A stretch of DNA of 64,000 bases from Rhineura floridana (lineage: Eukaryota > Chordata > Lepidosauria > Squamata > Rhineuridae), in assembly GCF_030035675.1 (NCBI RefSeq), contig NC_084499.1, positions 16,812,239 through 16,876,238 of the forward strand, in the 5' to 3' direction. The notes beneath the pieces are model-generated. The model was not told the origin of the DNA. It worked only from the letters and a program-made list of their open reading frames with translations, and did no database searches. Made by a program: the position numbers and the translations under genes. Positions 12,001 through 21,000 of this stretch are shown here, piece by piece (the first letter of the stretch is position 1; every line of letters begins with the position of its first letter).

Positions 12001-12526
12001 GCCAGTGTGGTGTAAAGATTAGAGTGACGTACTATAACCAAGATTCAAATCCCCACTCGACCATGAAGCTCACTGAGACACCTTGGGGGTCAGTCACTGC
12101 CTCTCAGCCTATCCCACCTCACAAGGTTGTTGTGAGGATAAAATGGAGAGAAGAAACCACGTGTGCCACCTTGAGCTCCTTGGAGGGAAAGTTGGAATAT
12201 AAGCACAACAATAAAAAAAATTCGTTGAGAGGGTGTGAGAGAGACGCTCTGCACATGTTCAGGTGCATTCTTAATAAGCACTGTACCTTTCCCTAAAGAA
12301 AAACAACCACTTGACAGGGAATGAGTGACTAGAGACATATTCTAGGCCGGCCCAAGCACATCCCAAAAGTCTGGGCAAGTGGACGGAAGTACCACCACTT
12401 CCCCTTCCGGTTCCACCCCTCCCCCAAGAATCTTTGGTCCCTCTACGGCGGGGACGCTGCTGTATTCTCTCACCCTCCCGTCGGAGTCAGGAAGTCCGCG
12501 TCATCCTCTTCGGCGACCCCGAACAT
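1..12526 (-). CDS. FKBP15: FKBP15 (WAFL), 5' portion, eight coding exons, partial
   Basis: FK506-binding-protein-like, WH1-containing protein that acts with actin and WIP on early endosomes (family knowledge). Coding exons on the minus strand: 12526-12474, 7488-7379, 6147-6060, 5292-5223, 3947-3873, 2606-2508, 2188-2039 and 59-1, where the window cuts exon 8. All introns read GT-AG and all phases join, giving 234 codons. The start reads [18 protein letters not shown], close to human MFGAGDEDDTDFLSPSGG, and lies in a CpG island. Exon 2 encodes [10 protein letters not shown] and EFFQYT. Exons 3-6 cover the WH1-like region ([40 protein letters not shown]). Exons 7-8 open the FKBP-type domain ([18 protein letters not shown], then VFDSN). 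The FKBP remainder, coiled coil and acidic tail are outside the window. Introns hold many SINEs and palindromic DNA elements. It is divergent from SLC31A1. Identification is firm; exon edges are by eye. Confidence 0.95.
167..1350 (+). repeat. tRNA-derived SINE split by a LINE insertion
   Basis: The SINE head at 167-259 has a B-box-like GGTTCAATTCC and GGGTAGGGCTGGGAGAGAC. Its tail resumes at about 1250-1350 with CTGCCTGAAAAATCCTGG, GAGAGCTGCTTCCAGTCAGTG and GACCAATGGTCTGGCTCAGT. The L2 LINE fragment below lies in between. Unbroken copies of the same family elsewhere in the window show these parts side by side. Confidence 0.75.
366..1245 (+). mobile_element. L2-type LINE, 3' end
   Basis: Decayed C-terminal reverse-transcriptase sequence (a leucine-rich [14 protein letters not shown]-like stretch, then a broken SRLDYCN-type block) runs into a 3' UTR and ends TATAAATTTAATAAATAAATAA. 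The A/T-rich 260-365 looks like a LINE tail in the opposite orientation. The same 3' end recurs at 15.8-16.3 kb. Confidence 0.75.
1829..1974. mobile_element. hAT-type palindromic MITE
   Basis: Arms TGGCCCTCCAGATG and its complement near the far end (GGAGGGCCAAAGGTTCCCC) flank an inner ACTACAACTCCCATCA/GGGAGTTGGAG pair. It lies in FKBP15 intron 8, about 65 bp beyond the exon 7 donor. Confidence 0.8.
2737..2976 (+). repeat. Sauria-type tRNA SINE with Bov-B tail and 21-bp target duplication
   Basis: Head GGAGAGCCAGTGTGGCACAG and B-box GGTTCAAATCCCC, middle TGGGTGACCTTGGGCCAGTC, tail GGGTCGCCATAAGTCAGAAT. Flanked by a direct repeat of seven T then AATAGGGTTGTATC at 2716-2736 and 2977-2997. It lies in FKBP15 intron 5, 130 bp upstream (in gene sense) of the exon 6 acceptor. 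Confidence 0.9.
3317..3410 (-). repeat. CR1-type LINE 3' terminal fragment
   Basis: AGAACATAAGAACATAAGAAGAGCC followed by TGCTGGATCAGGCCAGTGGC. This is the reverse complement of the terminal part of the longer copies at 7.0-7.3, 33.1, 49.9 and 56.3 kb. Confidence 0.7.
3425..3540. mobile_element. Palindromic MITE, GTAGACCC family
   Basis: Core CAGAGTAGACCCACTGAAAT with a diverged complementary arm. Other copies are at 8.0, 11.8, 13.7, 34.4, 42.4, 44.6, 48.1, 48.2 and 59.7-59.9 kb. Confidence 0.6.
3590..3848 (-). repeat. 5S rRNA-derived SINE (5S-Sauria-like)
   Basis: Read on the minus strand, 3848-3732 resembles 5S rRNA: AAGCTAAGGAGG (internal box A region), then CTGGATGGGAGACCATCTGG, the box C consensus with two changes. 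It continues into a SINE-like 3' part with GTAAGTCACTTTGGGTTACT. Head and tail together suggest the 5S-Sauria SINE of lizards rather than a true 5S gene. It ends about 25 nt from the FKBP15 exon 5 donor. Confidence 0.7.
4388..4590 (-). repeat. tRNA-derived SINE
   Basis: On the plus strand it reads AACATAGGAAGCTGCCTTTT, CTGACTGGCAGTGGCTCC, then a degraded promoter end (GACCTTCCACATGCCAAGCA, GATGCTCTGTCAATG). Same family as 21.48 kb, opposite orientation. Confidence 0.8.
4725..4918 (-). repeat. tRNA-derived SINE
   Basis: Second minus-orientation copy, with CTGACTGGCAGCGGCTCTC, GAATTGAACCTGGGAC and CAGGTGCCCTACCACCGAG. Between this and the preceding copy, 4620-4705 holds a further tRNA-like remnant. 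Confidence 0.8.
5074..5197. mobile_element. Near-perfect palindromic MITE beside the FKBP15 exon 4 donor
   Basis: 55-bp arms at 5074-5128 and 5143-5197 with about four mismatches and a 14-nt loop. Each arm contains CTAGCCCAGC at the outer end and GGACTACAGCTCC at the inner end. It looks like a hAT-related MITE. The right arm ends 26 bp from the exon 4 boundary at 5223, inside intron 4. Confidence 0.85.
5413..5552. mobile_element. hAT-type palindromic MITE
   Basis: TGTGGCCCTCCCAGACACTG, then CTTGGCCAATGGTCAGGGAT and GGGAGGCCTGCAGGCTCCC: a diverged copy of the widespread family, in FKBP15 intron 3. Confidence 0.65.
6270..6345 (-). repeat. tRNA-derived SINE fragment
   Basis: AGACCATTGGTCCATCTAGC is the far end of the SINE family seen intact at 21.48 kb. 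Promoter head missing. Confidence 0.6.
6380..6598 (-). mobile_element. Dispersed element with internal pyrimidine/purine tract
   Basis: GAGGGGTGGGGAACC, then CTCTCTCTCTCTCCCC, CAACATGAAATTTGGCC and CTGCCCATCCCTGCC. The inverse orientation recurs at 58.2-58.4 and 62.4-62.5 kb. The CAGGG-like ends suggest a hAT non-autonomous family. Confidence 0.55.
7008..7350 (+). repeat. Two tandem CR1-type LINE 3' fragments
   Basis: Two copies of the same unit, 7008-7140 and 7180-7350. Each has ATACCAGTTGCTGGGAACCA or a variant, a GTTGCACTCAGG-type block and GGCATCTGG. The second copy ends GGCCTGATCCAGCAGAACAG. It stops about 30 bp from the FKBP15 exon 2 donor side. Confidence 0.65.
7636..7850 (+). repeat. 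Sauria-type SINE, degraded
   Basis: GGTAGCGTGGTACAGTGGTT, TAACCTACCTCACAGGAGTG and a terminal AACAAAATAAATCGG. The promoter B box is lost. Confidence 0.65.
7985..8088. mobile_element. Palindromic MITE, GTAGACCC family
   Basis: TAGTCCTACTTACAACAGAT and AATGGGTCTACTCTATAGTT form the two arms. Confidence 0.6.
8957..9212 (+). repeat. Sauria-type SINE
   Basis: Head GAGAGCCAGTGTGGGGTCC, B box GGTTCGAATCCC, middle TGGGTGACCTTGGGCCACAG, end CACCTTGAGTTCCTTGGAGG then AAACAAACAAATAAATAAG. It lies in FKBP15 intron 1. Confidence 0.85.
9480..9760. other. Repeat-free block in FKBP15 intron 1
   Basis: No known repeat recognised. It contains TGTTTGCTTATT (forkhead-like), TGCAAATGAT (octamer-like) and GATTAGCATTTGC. 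Candidate conserved non-coding element, unproven. Confidence 0.25.
10463..10572. mobile_element. hAT-type palindromic MITE
   Basis: GATGTTGCTAGACTTCAGCT, CATTGGCTATGCTGGCTGGG, GATGGGAGTTGGAGTCCAAC: diverged copy. Confidence 0.7.
11190..11470. mobile_element. hAT-type MITE split by a Sauria SINE
   Basis: Left part AACCTGTGGCCTTCCAGATG. Right part from about 11391, GACTACAACTTCTACTG, to GAGTTGGAGTCCAGCCACAT. The SINE lies in minus orientation between them. Confidence 0.75.
11220..11390 (-). repeat. Sauria-type SINE inside a MITE
   Basis: Reads TTTATTTATGTATTTACGG, TACCCCACCTTTCCTCCAGC, then ATTTTATCCTCACAACAACC and CTGGCCCAAGGGCACCCAGT; the promoter head is truncated. Confidence 0.8.
11520..11690 (-). 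repeat. tRNA-derived SINE
   Basis: TTGACTGACAGCAGCTCTCC, then GCAGATGCTCTACCAGTGAA marks the promoter end in reverse. Confidence 0.75.
11745..11852. mobile_element. Palindromic MITE, GTAGACCC family
   Basis: AATCCTACTCAGAGTAGATT and GGTCTACTCTGAGTAGAATT are the two arms. Confidence 0.7.
11855..12000 (-). repeat. Sauria-type SINE, partial
   Basis: CCCATTTTATGCTCTCAACA and CTGGCCCAAAGCCACCCAGC. It forms an inverted pair with the next copy. Confidence 0.65.
12001..12222 (+). repeat. Sauria-type SINE
   Basis: GCCAGTGTGGTGTAAAGATT, B box GATTCAAATCCCC, AAGGTTGTTGTGAGGATAAA, ending in an A-rich run. About 250 bp from the FKBP15 exon 1 donor. Confidence 0.8.
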
Positions 12527-13100
12527 CGTCGCTCGCCCGCCGTCGCGCGCGCCCCTCCGTGGACACCCAACCAGGAGGCAGAGCCGCCAAGCGCGGCGGA
12601 GGGGGTGTGCAGCTTCACGGCAGTGTCGTAAAGCCGCTCCGCCCAAACAGGAAGCGAAGTTGTGGAGCGGCAGCGGCCGGCGGCGTCTTGAAAAACACGT
12701 GACGGCTACCGGCTGCCGGGCAGCCCAATCTTCCTCACAGAGAAAAACGTGTCAGGAGGCGCGAGAGAACGCTTCTCCTTTGAGCGGCGCCCCGGGAACC
12801 AATCGCGAGCTGCGCGCCTGGCCTTAGGATTAGGGGCGGAGCTCTAAATTTCGCAAGGGAGGCGAGAGAGAGTGAGTGAGTAGATGGACGGACCGACCAA
12901 CCAACCAACCAACCAATTAGAGCTAAATCTTTCGGGAAGGAGGTGGTTCGGGGCGGGTATGTAACGCTCTCTTTGGCCAGTGAGGAGTAGCGGAGCTTAC
13001 CAGGCGAAGAAGGGACACGTCGGAGGAGGACGAGGGAGACACGCTGGTAGAGGGGAAGGCTGAGGAGAAGTGGCGAGTGAGTGGATAGATGGGTGGTTAT
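12400..13100. promoter_or_regulatory. CpG-island bidirectional promoter, FKBP15 (-) / SLC31A1 (+)
   Basis: CpG-dense, GC-rich block covering FKBP15 coding exon 1 and the expected non-coding first exon of SLC31A1. Visible motifs are a CACGTG E-box at 12696-12701, CCAAT boxes at 12725-12729 and 12799-12803, and a short (CCAA)n tract at 12893-12917. There is no clear TATA box. In human the two genes are head to head and a few hundred bases apart. The SLC31A1 exon 1 donor is unresolved; GTGAGT candidates occur near 12870 and 13077. Confidence 0.8.
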
Positions 13101-13499
13101 TACGCCGGAATAACGGGGCACGGGTGTGGTGAATGAGGGAGAAGACGGGGTTGGGATGGGGATAAAAAGGGGCCGAGGGGGCAAAAAGGGGGACTGAGGA
13201 AGGGCGAGATTCTGAGAGAAAGGCAGACGGGCGAGAGTGGGAAAAGCGGGACGTGAGCTGTAGGCGAGAGCCTGGGAGGTGGGAAGCAGTAATAACACTC
13301 GGATGAGCATGTTATTATTATTGCTAGAATTTATTACCCGCCGTTCATCCAAAGTGCTTTGTTGTTGTTTATTTTCGGTTTTTTTTCAGATTTGATCTTA
13401 AGGTCTCGTCTTTTTTTATGTTTATTGTGCAAGTCGCTTTGAAGCACCTCTATCTATTTATCTAATTTGTGTTCTAATTGCAAAAGCCAGTGGCTGATG

Positions 13500-13660
13500 C
13501 AAAAATGGAAATGGACTGCCTTCAGGTCGGTTCCGACTTATGGCGACCCTATGAATGGGGTTTTCATGGTAAGCGGTATTCAGAGGGGGTTTAGCATTGC
13601 CTTCCTCTGAGGCTGAGAGGCAGTGACTGGCCCAAGGTCACCCAGGAAGCCTCATGGCTG
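13500..13660 (-). repeat. Sauria-type SINE with Bov-B tail, truncated
   Basis: In reverse: tail CGGTTCCGACTTATGGCGAC first, then CATGGTAAGCGGTATTCAGA and CTGGCCCAAGGTCACCCAG. Same tail as the 2.74 kb copy. Confidence 0.75.
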
Positions 13661-13740
13661 TGTTAGTCTCTACTCAGAGTAGGGCCATTTGATCTTTATG
13701 GGGCTCTGCTCTGAATAGAACTTAGTTGGATGGAACCCAT
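13660..13740. mobile_element. Palindromic MITE, GTAGACCC family, partial
   Basis: GTCTCTACTCAGAGTAGGGC and ATAGAACTTAGTTGGATGGA. Confidence 0.55.
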
Positions 13741-13749
13741 AAAAATAAT

Positions 13750-15186
13750 AGTAATAAATGTGGGGGGGGGGACAAAGGAGAACAAGGATAGGAAGGGGAG
13801 AGAGTCTTTAAGAACCAAAGAAGAGGAGGGAGCCTGGATAGGGGATGAGAAGGGGGGGCTCATGATGCAACCCTATGTGAGGGAAGGCAGAGGAGTGACT
13901 AGATGGGAGCAAGCGAAGAGGGATGTTGGGGGGGGGCGAGAGCCTGGGAGGTTGGACTAGAAATGTGAAGGCCTGGTGGAAAAACAGGTTTTTGGCGGAG
14001 GGAGGACTGTTTTTATTCCAATTTTTCCAGAAAAAAAAACGGGGGGGGACAAAAGTTTCCCCCACCATTTTTTCTGGTCCTTCACATCTCTAGGTGAGAC
14101 ATGGTAATGGGTAATACTCGGATGAGCATTTTAGTTTTTCTTTGCAGCTATCTTCACCTGATTGTCTTTGTTCTCTTTATTTTTAGCATGTGGGTTGCTT
14201 TTGACACATTTATTGTACACTTATGTACTGCTTGATCATAATAGGCTTACAACCCCCTAAGCAGCTTACAAAAAACCCCAACAACTTTAAATTGACCAAA
14301 GACAGTTAAAAGCAAGTATTTGAAAACATTAAAAATATAAGTTAATGGTAAGCTAAAAAAGAGATTGGAACATATGTCAATTTCTACATGTCTGGATAGG
14401 CTTGCCTAAAAAAAAAAGTCTTCAGCAGGTACTGAAAAGGTTACAGCAGATGGCCAGGTAGAATGAAGGCTGGGATGTGGAGTTGGAAGATGTGGGGGAG
14501 TGCGGAAAGGTGAGAAGAATGGAGCTGAGGTGTGAAGTTAAGGTAGGATATACCAAGAATGGGGGGAGGTGGGGGGCTCCATGGAATATGTGACAAAGGA
14601 AAGCGAGTTGGGTCAAGGGAAAGAAGTGGGGGGGGGCATGGAGGAAGGGCAAGAGAATACAGCCAAAGCTGGAGACTGAAAATGAATGATGGAGTTTTTG
14701 CCATTTGTTCATAATGAAAGTTGAAAATAAGATTGGGATGGGATGGAGGTTCCGGTTACACGAGAGAGGAGAGCAGTGGTAGAGAATGAGAATAGAGCTT
14801 GGTGTATTAGTAGAGACGAATGTTGCAGGAAGAGGGGGATGTGTGTATATCTGTGATCCACAGCCCTGTCGAAGTGCCATTCTAGGAAGTGGTGTAAACC
14901 ACCTTCATAAGTCTTTGGTTCATTTATGTCCCAAACTTTGAGTGCCAGGCCACTGAAGAAGTCTCTTTTTTGTTGTTGATGTTTGCTGACTTAGAAGACA
15001 AGCAGGCTCAAAATAAATCAATAAACCTATATTGGATAGGAGTGGCATGTGTGGCTTCATAATATTTTTCCACATCCATTTTAGAAGCGGCATGTCTGCT
15101 TGTCGTTTCCTGGATAGGCTGCCAGGCAAAGGTATATAAAGCATTCCGTGCATTTGGTTTCCCAGCTGCCAAGAAGTGTTAAGTCG
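13750..15186 (+). other. SLC31A1 intron 1, first part, no gene seen
   Basis: Purine-rich on the plus strand at 13760-13960 and 14450-14700, so long open frames on the minus strand there are compositional. 14200-14440 looks like an old LINE 3' tail in reverse (GTACTGCTTGATCATAATAG, then CTTCAGCAGGTACTGAAAAG). No exon recognised. Confidence 0.5.
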
Positions 15187-15310
15187 GCACATTTATTAAT
15201 TTATTTATTAATTAGATTTTTATACCGCCCCATAGCCGAAGCTCTCTGGGCGGTGCACAACATATAAACATCCAATACAGTTAAAACATTATTAAACAAC
15301 TAAAAATAAA
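15187..15310 (-). repeat. LINE 3' tail, reverse
   Basis: TTAATTTATTTATTAATTAG then TATACCGCCCCATAGCCGAA and GCTCTCTGGGCGGTGCACAA. The forward version is at 39.0 kb. Confidence 0.7.
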
Positions 15311-15824
15311 ATGAATTGAACCTCTGGAGGATGTTTCTCAGCCCTGAGTGATGCTGTGACTACTAAGGAGTTGGAAACTTTTCTGCAGGTGTAGCCTAAT
15401 TTATTCTGTTGCACTTTGGGAAATCAGTCCTTAGCTATGCTCTTTTGTGCCTCTGGTTCCTTTTCTGGGCTGTTGTCCAGGTTCTGTTGCTGGTTCAGAA
15501 TGCCTTTGTGTGGAGAGTTGGCCAGGCAATTTTCCCAAAAGAATTAAGAACTGATTTTATGAAGGCTTTTCCACTCTGAAGATCAACTTTATTAAAAAAA
15601 AAAGTTTCTGTAATAAGAATCTTACTCAAAAGCTGAGTTGAAACGGATGTTTTAGAAGCCACCTGAGTTTTCCCTATTGATAGGGTCTTCGAAAAGCGAT
15701 TCATCAGAAACAAATAGCTGATTCAAATTCTCTGGGCTGTCTCAAACCCTAACAGGTGTTGGGTAGTTGAGAAATAGCTGAAGAGGAAATTGAGTTGGTG
15801 AAGCCAAACAGAGGCAGTTTGCAT

Positions 15825-16320
15825 GATGTCAGGGTTCTGGTTTTGGTGTACAAAGCCCTATACAGGTTGGAACCAGGATATCTGAAATATTGTCTTATCC
15901 CTTATATACCCAGTCACACTGCACTCTGCTGATGAGGGCCTCCTGCAGATACCATCTTATCAGGAAGTCTGTTCTGCACAACACTGGAAGCAGACCTTTA
16001 GTTTAGTGACACCTACCCTTTGGAATTCCCTATCCCTTAAATATTACACAGACACCATCTCTGTTGTCTTTTTGGTATCCACTGAAGAACTACTTCTTTC
16101 AGCGAGCCTTTTAAAATAGAGACCTTATCCCAGTCTGAGTCTGTGCTGGAATTGCTTTTTAAGATGTATTTAAAGTTTTTTTTAAAGATGTTTTGTTTTA
16201 ATTTGTTTTAACATCTTTTGTTTTTTAAGATGTTTTAAAGTGCTTCTAGTGTTTTTGTTAGATGCCCTGGGCTCCTTCTGGAAGGAAGGGTGGGATATAA
16301 ATTTAATAAATAGATAAAGA
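15825..16320 (+). mobile_element. L2-type LINE, 3' end
   Basis: GGTTCTGGTTTTGGTGTACA, ACCTACCCTTTGGAATTCCC, then an A/T-rich 3' UTR ending GGATATAAATTTAATAAATA. Nearly collinear with 730-1235. Confidence 0.8.
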
Positions 16321-17030
16321 CCTGATACACGTCACAGGAAATGGTCCAGCTCCTGGATCATCGCTTGAAGTTAATTCTTGCAGTAAACAAGAGATGTCTC
16401 ATTCCCACATGCCATTCTAGTAATGTTTGCTGCTGGGAGCCCACACTTCAAGGGAGTTCCAGGAGTCAGTGCACAGAAGCATTACGGCTTCCCCACCCCC
16501 ATAATGTCTTCAGGAATTGGTAAAAATTTGTATGGCCTTGGTGGCCAATTCAAAATTTGTGGTCACTAGGACATGCAGCATGCCCTCTGGAGCAGGGTCA
16601 TCTCTGGAGCTCTGTGGGAGCTGAAGGACAAACGTTCCTTGACAAAGGTGTGCTGTCTGCCTCTGTATCATTTCCCTCTAGCTCAGAGTCCGAGAGGGGA
16701 GGGAAAAGTTTGTTTTGATTCTCTGTTTGCACCCAGCAAGTGCAGAGCTAAAACAAATGGCAGTTTTCTACTCATGTTTGGTGCTGGAGAGGGGTGCTGA
16801 ATAGTAATATTTATAAAATGCCCTTCACCCTGAGGTACTGGGGGAGGGGTTACAACAATTCAGAATACATCCTGAACAACAATTTAAAACAACTTTCTCT
16901 CCCTCTGCAGTTCCAGAGCTGGGAGAAAGCTTTGGGATTGTCTCACCTGCCAGAGCATGGCTGACTCTTTGCTGTGGTGGTGAGGGGAGTAAGCAAGATT
17001 GTTGAATCCTGGATGTGTTGAGAGTAGGTG
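16321..17030 (+). other. SLC31A1 intron 1 stretch, nothing recognised
   Basis: Mixed-composition sequence without clear repeats, exons or motifs. Confidence 0.4.
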
Positions 17031-17158
17031 TGGAGAACCTTTGGCCCTCCAGATGTTGTTCAGCTGTAACTCCCATCAGCCCTAGCAAGCATGGCCAATG
17101 ACTGGGGATGATGGGGAGTTGGAGTTCAGCGACATCTGGAGGGCAAAAGGTTACCCAC
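17031..17158. mobile_element. hAT-type palindromic MITE
   Basis: CCTTTGGCCCTCCAGATGTT and ACATCTGGAGGGCAAAAGGT are near-complementary arms; the outer GGTGTGGAGAACC resembles the family terminal repeat. Confidence 0.85.
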
Positions 17159-18059
17159 AGTCATTGCACAGAAACAACAACACATTGCCCTGTTTTGTGT
17201 TCTGCATCACCAGCTTTTTGATTCCACCCAACATGCGACCCATCTGACTTTGGGTTGTGTTTTTGCCAGATCAAGAGAACAGGGGGACAACATTAAAATC
17301 AACATGAGGGCAATGCTCCATCTTTTCCTAAGTAGCTGCCTGTGTTTCTAGAGATCTTGCATGGGGCATTGAGTAAAGGGTCCAATTTCTTCTTTGCTGG
17401 CAGTGAACAGACACCATCATCCTAGCACCAGGAGTTGGAGCTAACACGAAGTGGGTGTTTGGGAGCAAGGCTGAGCTGGACCAGAGTGAGAAAACTGTCT
17501 GTTCCCAACTTGCTGAACGTGTCGTGGGAACCGCATCTGCTCTTTGCCTCAAGTGGAACAACAGGAAGGTAAAAGTACTTTATACTACCAAACGGGTCAT
17601 TCCTTGCTGTGACTGCAGTTACTGAGCTGAAACTCTCTTACAGTGGGATTTTTCTGCTAATCCAAAGGGAAGTGGCAGCTGGTTTGTGTAAGGGAGTGAT
17701 TTTAAATAGGGAAGGGAACAGGAGGAGTGATTGCATCTTGGCTGCTGACTAAAGGTAGATGTCTGAAAGACTGGAGCAGAGCTTAAACACAGGGCAGGCC
17801 CCAAAGAGTTGTCCAGGCACATATTTCATGGTAGGTACAGTATGGCTCACTTAAAACGTCTGCACATATTTTCAGCAGCCGTGTTTGGCAATGAAACTTC
17901 TTAAAAGCCAATGCTGTGCTGTTGGGGTGGAGAGTGAATGAACAAAGAATCTGCTATGTTAGCCAAATCAAGTTCTATCTTGCCTTAAGGGTCAGTTTCT
18001 TGTAACTGACAATTCCATACCTAGAACCTATACCATTTGCAAATTGTTTTCTTCGAAGT

Positions 18060-18195
18060 GTTGCAGGGATGGGGAACCTCTAGGCCCTTCAGCAGCCTCC
18101 TCCCATCAGCCCCAAACAGAATAGCCAGTTGTTGGACTACAACCTCCGTCGTCCCCAACAACTTCTGGGGGGCCACAGGTTTGCTATCTCTGCAG
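18060..18195. mobile_element. hAT-type palindromic MITE, diverged
   Basis: GGGATGGGGAACCTCTAGGC, TTGTTGGACTACAACCTCCG, GGGGGGCCACAGGTTTG. Confidence 0.65.
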
Positions 18196-18407
18196 TATAG
18201 TTTTCAGAATGGAGCCACACGGATGAAATAATTTTATTGTGGCAAACTGAGGCTTCTTTTGTATTCCCCCCCCAATTGCTGTTTGCTTTCTCTTGCAAAC
18301 TAACTTGTGATTCATGCCACTTTGCATAACACATATCCAGCAGCTGTAAATCAAAGCAAAAGGTCCAAAAATGCCTTTTGTAAACAGATTCCTTAATATA
18401 GCTGACC

Positions 18408-18738
18408 TAGACCACATTCATACCAGATATTTATTCCACTTTAAACAGTCATGGCTTCTCCCAAAGAATCATGGGAAGTGTAGTTTGTGAAAGGTGCTGA
18501 GAGTTGCTAGGAGACTCCTATTCTCCTCACAGACTTACAGTTTGTCAGAGTGGTTGAGCAGTCATTTCCTTTTCCCAGAAAACTCTGAGAATTGTAGCTC
18601 TGTGAGGGAAACAGGAATTTTCTAACAGCTTTCAGCACCCTTAATAAACTACACTTCCCAGGATTCTTTGAGGGAAGACGTGACTGTTTAAAGTGGAATA
18701 ATAGTGGAATAAGTGTCTGGTGTGAATGTGGCCCTATA
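18408..18738. mobile_element. Long palindromic MITE, CCCAAAGAATC family
   Basis: Outer ends GACCACATTCATACCAGATA and CTGGTGTGAATGTGGCCC are inverted. Inside, CCCAAAGAATCATGGGAAGT pairs with ACTTCCCAGGATTCTTTGAG. Both ends abut TA-containing sequence. Longer than the other copies of this family. Confidence 0.75.
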
Positions 18739-18739
18739 C

Positions 18740-18892
18740 AGAATCAGACCATTGGTCCATCTAGCTCAGTGTTGTCAGCCGCTGGTTACAGCTCTCCAGA
18801 GTTTCCGGCAGGGGTCTCTCCCAGCCGTACCTGGAGATTATTATGGTGATGGTGATGCTGGGGATTGAACCTAGAACCTTCTGTAGGCAAAG
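18740..18892 (-). repeat. tRNA-derived SINE
   Basis: AATCAGACCATTGGTCCATC, CTCTCCCAGCCGTACCTGGA, GGGGATTGAACCTAGAACC. Directly abuts the preceding MITE; a short GATGGT-type tract interrupts it. Confidence 0.7.
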
Positions 18893-18999
18893 CCAATGAG
18901 CTTTGGACCTTCCTCTTGCCTACAGTGAGGCCGACACGCATCCTGCAACAGGCCAAGTGGACAAAAGAGAGCTGGCAGTGATCAGGAGTACAGCCACGG

Positions 19000-21000
19000 T
19001 TATTAGAATCTTTTTTTATTTATGTGCCACCTCTTTCAAAGGTACACAAGGTAGGTTACATAAAACCAATACTAAAAAAATTACCATCTGAAATAAAGCA
19101 AGCATCTGTTTTAATAGCAACAGAAAAGACAGGTTATGAAAAGGTCCCCTTAAATAGAAGTGTACCTAAAAGCATCACTGTAACACCTGAGGTACATATT
19201 TTTAGAATCCACCTTATTTTTTTCTGATTGTAAATTTGTTTTACTGATTTAATACTGCAGATCACCCAGAGATTTACCAGTAGATCCCAGTCTTAATCTA
19301 CCTTCTGCCCACCCTGGTGTGTCCCATAGTTACTCTATGCGGCAGTAGGTTGGGGGAAATCTTGACGAGTACACAGTAATAATGCAAAAGGGCTTGCATT
19401 GCTCTGCAAGGGTGATTTTTTGTCATCGTAGGTCAAAGGCAATACAATGTTGGTGGAATTCTCCGAACTGGGAGTGACTTGAATTTCGGACCTACAGTGA
19501 GAAAGCAGTCACAAAACTAGCAAATGAGCCAGGCAGAAGGTTGCTAGCAAGTGCCCATTGCACACCTGTTTCATGTGGCATATCTCTTCCTGTCCTGTGT
19601 CAGCAATGTCATTTACCTGTGTCTGGATTGAGGTTTCCAAACGAAAATTATGATTTTCTTAAGCTAGAGTAGTCTACGGAGTTACTTGGAAAGGTGTCCA
19701 GGTTTGAGGCAGGGGGCTTTCTAGGCCAGCAATCCTTATTCCCAGGTCATACAGAATCTTCAATTGCTGGAAATGGTGTATTGAGGAAGCAGGTAGGTTT
19801 GGCTCTGGTTAGTTCCACCCACTCCACCTTTCGCTTCTGGTGCCCCCACCAGAGACCCCTCTAGCATAATGGGCTCTTCTCATAGTCCCTAAAGATGATG
19901 GCTTGGAAGAAGAGAGACTGTGAAGCCGGAGAGGCTTTTGGAAGTTAATAATTACCCTCCTGGTATACATAGTGGGTTGGGATGCTGCACATCAATGCTA
20001 TTGGAAGCTGCCCTTTGGAAACTTTGATCTACCGAGGGACTGTTGCAAGGGCGGAAAGCTGCCAACTATGAAACTGGGAAATAGGCGCTGTGAGGGGGAG
20101 AGGTAGCACCCAGCCCCACAGGCCTATTTAGGGACGTTAGTAAAATTGTTGCAGGTTTACAGAAGCTGTGGGTACTGCTGAGCTGGATTATTGGGATTTA
20201 TGTATCTATTTGAACAATTTATTTACCACTTTTATGTAAGCAAACCCAAGCACTTTACAACACAGGCTTAAATATCTTAAATAAACAGCCAATATAGAAA
20301 AATACCAGTGGATTTCTACATGCTGTAAATCACAACCACTAAATAGAGCATCTGCTTTAGTATACAAATAAACATTGCACATAAATATTGGCTACAAAAT
20401 ACAAGGAAAATTCATAATAAACGTGGTAAACAAAATATCCTGTAAACACCAAGAAGTAAGACATTACCAATTAAAATCAACTGAAGTATAAATTCAACCA
20501 TTTAAAGTAACATGATAGACAATTAAGGGAAAGAAAACCCTCACTTCCTGACCACCATACATAAATCAATTACACCATTAAACAAATTAATTCAAATTAA
20601 ATCCCCAGTCCCCCTATGTAGCAATAAACTCAAATTAATCTAATTACAACTAGAAATACATACTACTTAGTTCCACTCAAGCACACGCTTGCATGATCAA
20701 CACACTTGCATCAGTTGAACATATCATTATTGGAACTTCTGAAGCTCTCTTGTTCTGATTCCAAACAAGAGTTCATTTTATCCTAGTGCTGCCTGCTCTG
20801 ATTGGCAGCAGCTCTCCAATTTCACAAGTAGTGGCCTTTCCTGACAGGCCTCTTAACCTGGGACTTGTATCCAAATCCTCGTTAGTCTTTGTCCACTGTG
20901 ATATCTTTATTGTGGCCAAATGTACAACATGTCACAACTTGGCCTAGCTACACCCCCACCCCCACTGCCCTTCTCCCGTGAGCTGTCCACCTGACAAACA
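19000..21000 (+). other. SLC31A1 intron 1 stretch with old LINE tails
   Basis: 19006-19230 and 20200-20660 are A/T-rich, low-complexity tracts like reversed LINE 3' UTRs (GTGCCACCTCTTTCAAAGGT; TTTATTTACCACTTTTATGT). 20790-20870 is a SINE remnant. Nothing is recognised between them. Confidence 0.4.

Noticed and set aside
12735-13352. 205-codon open frame on the minus strand across the CpG island
   Set aside because: Purine-rich plus strand makes Ser/Pro/Leu-rich minus frames. No conserved domain seen, and it overlaps the expected SLC31A1 first exon.
14422-14880. 152-codon open frame on the minus strand
   Set aside because: Low-complexity purine-rich DNA gives Pro/His/Ser-rich translation; no splice or start context.
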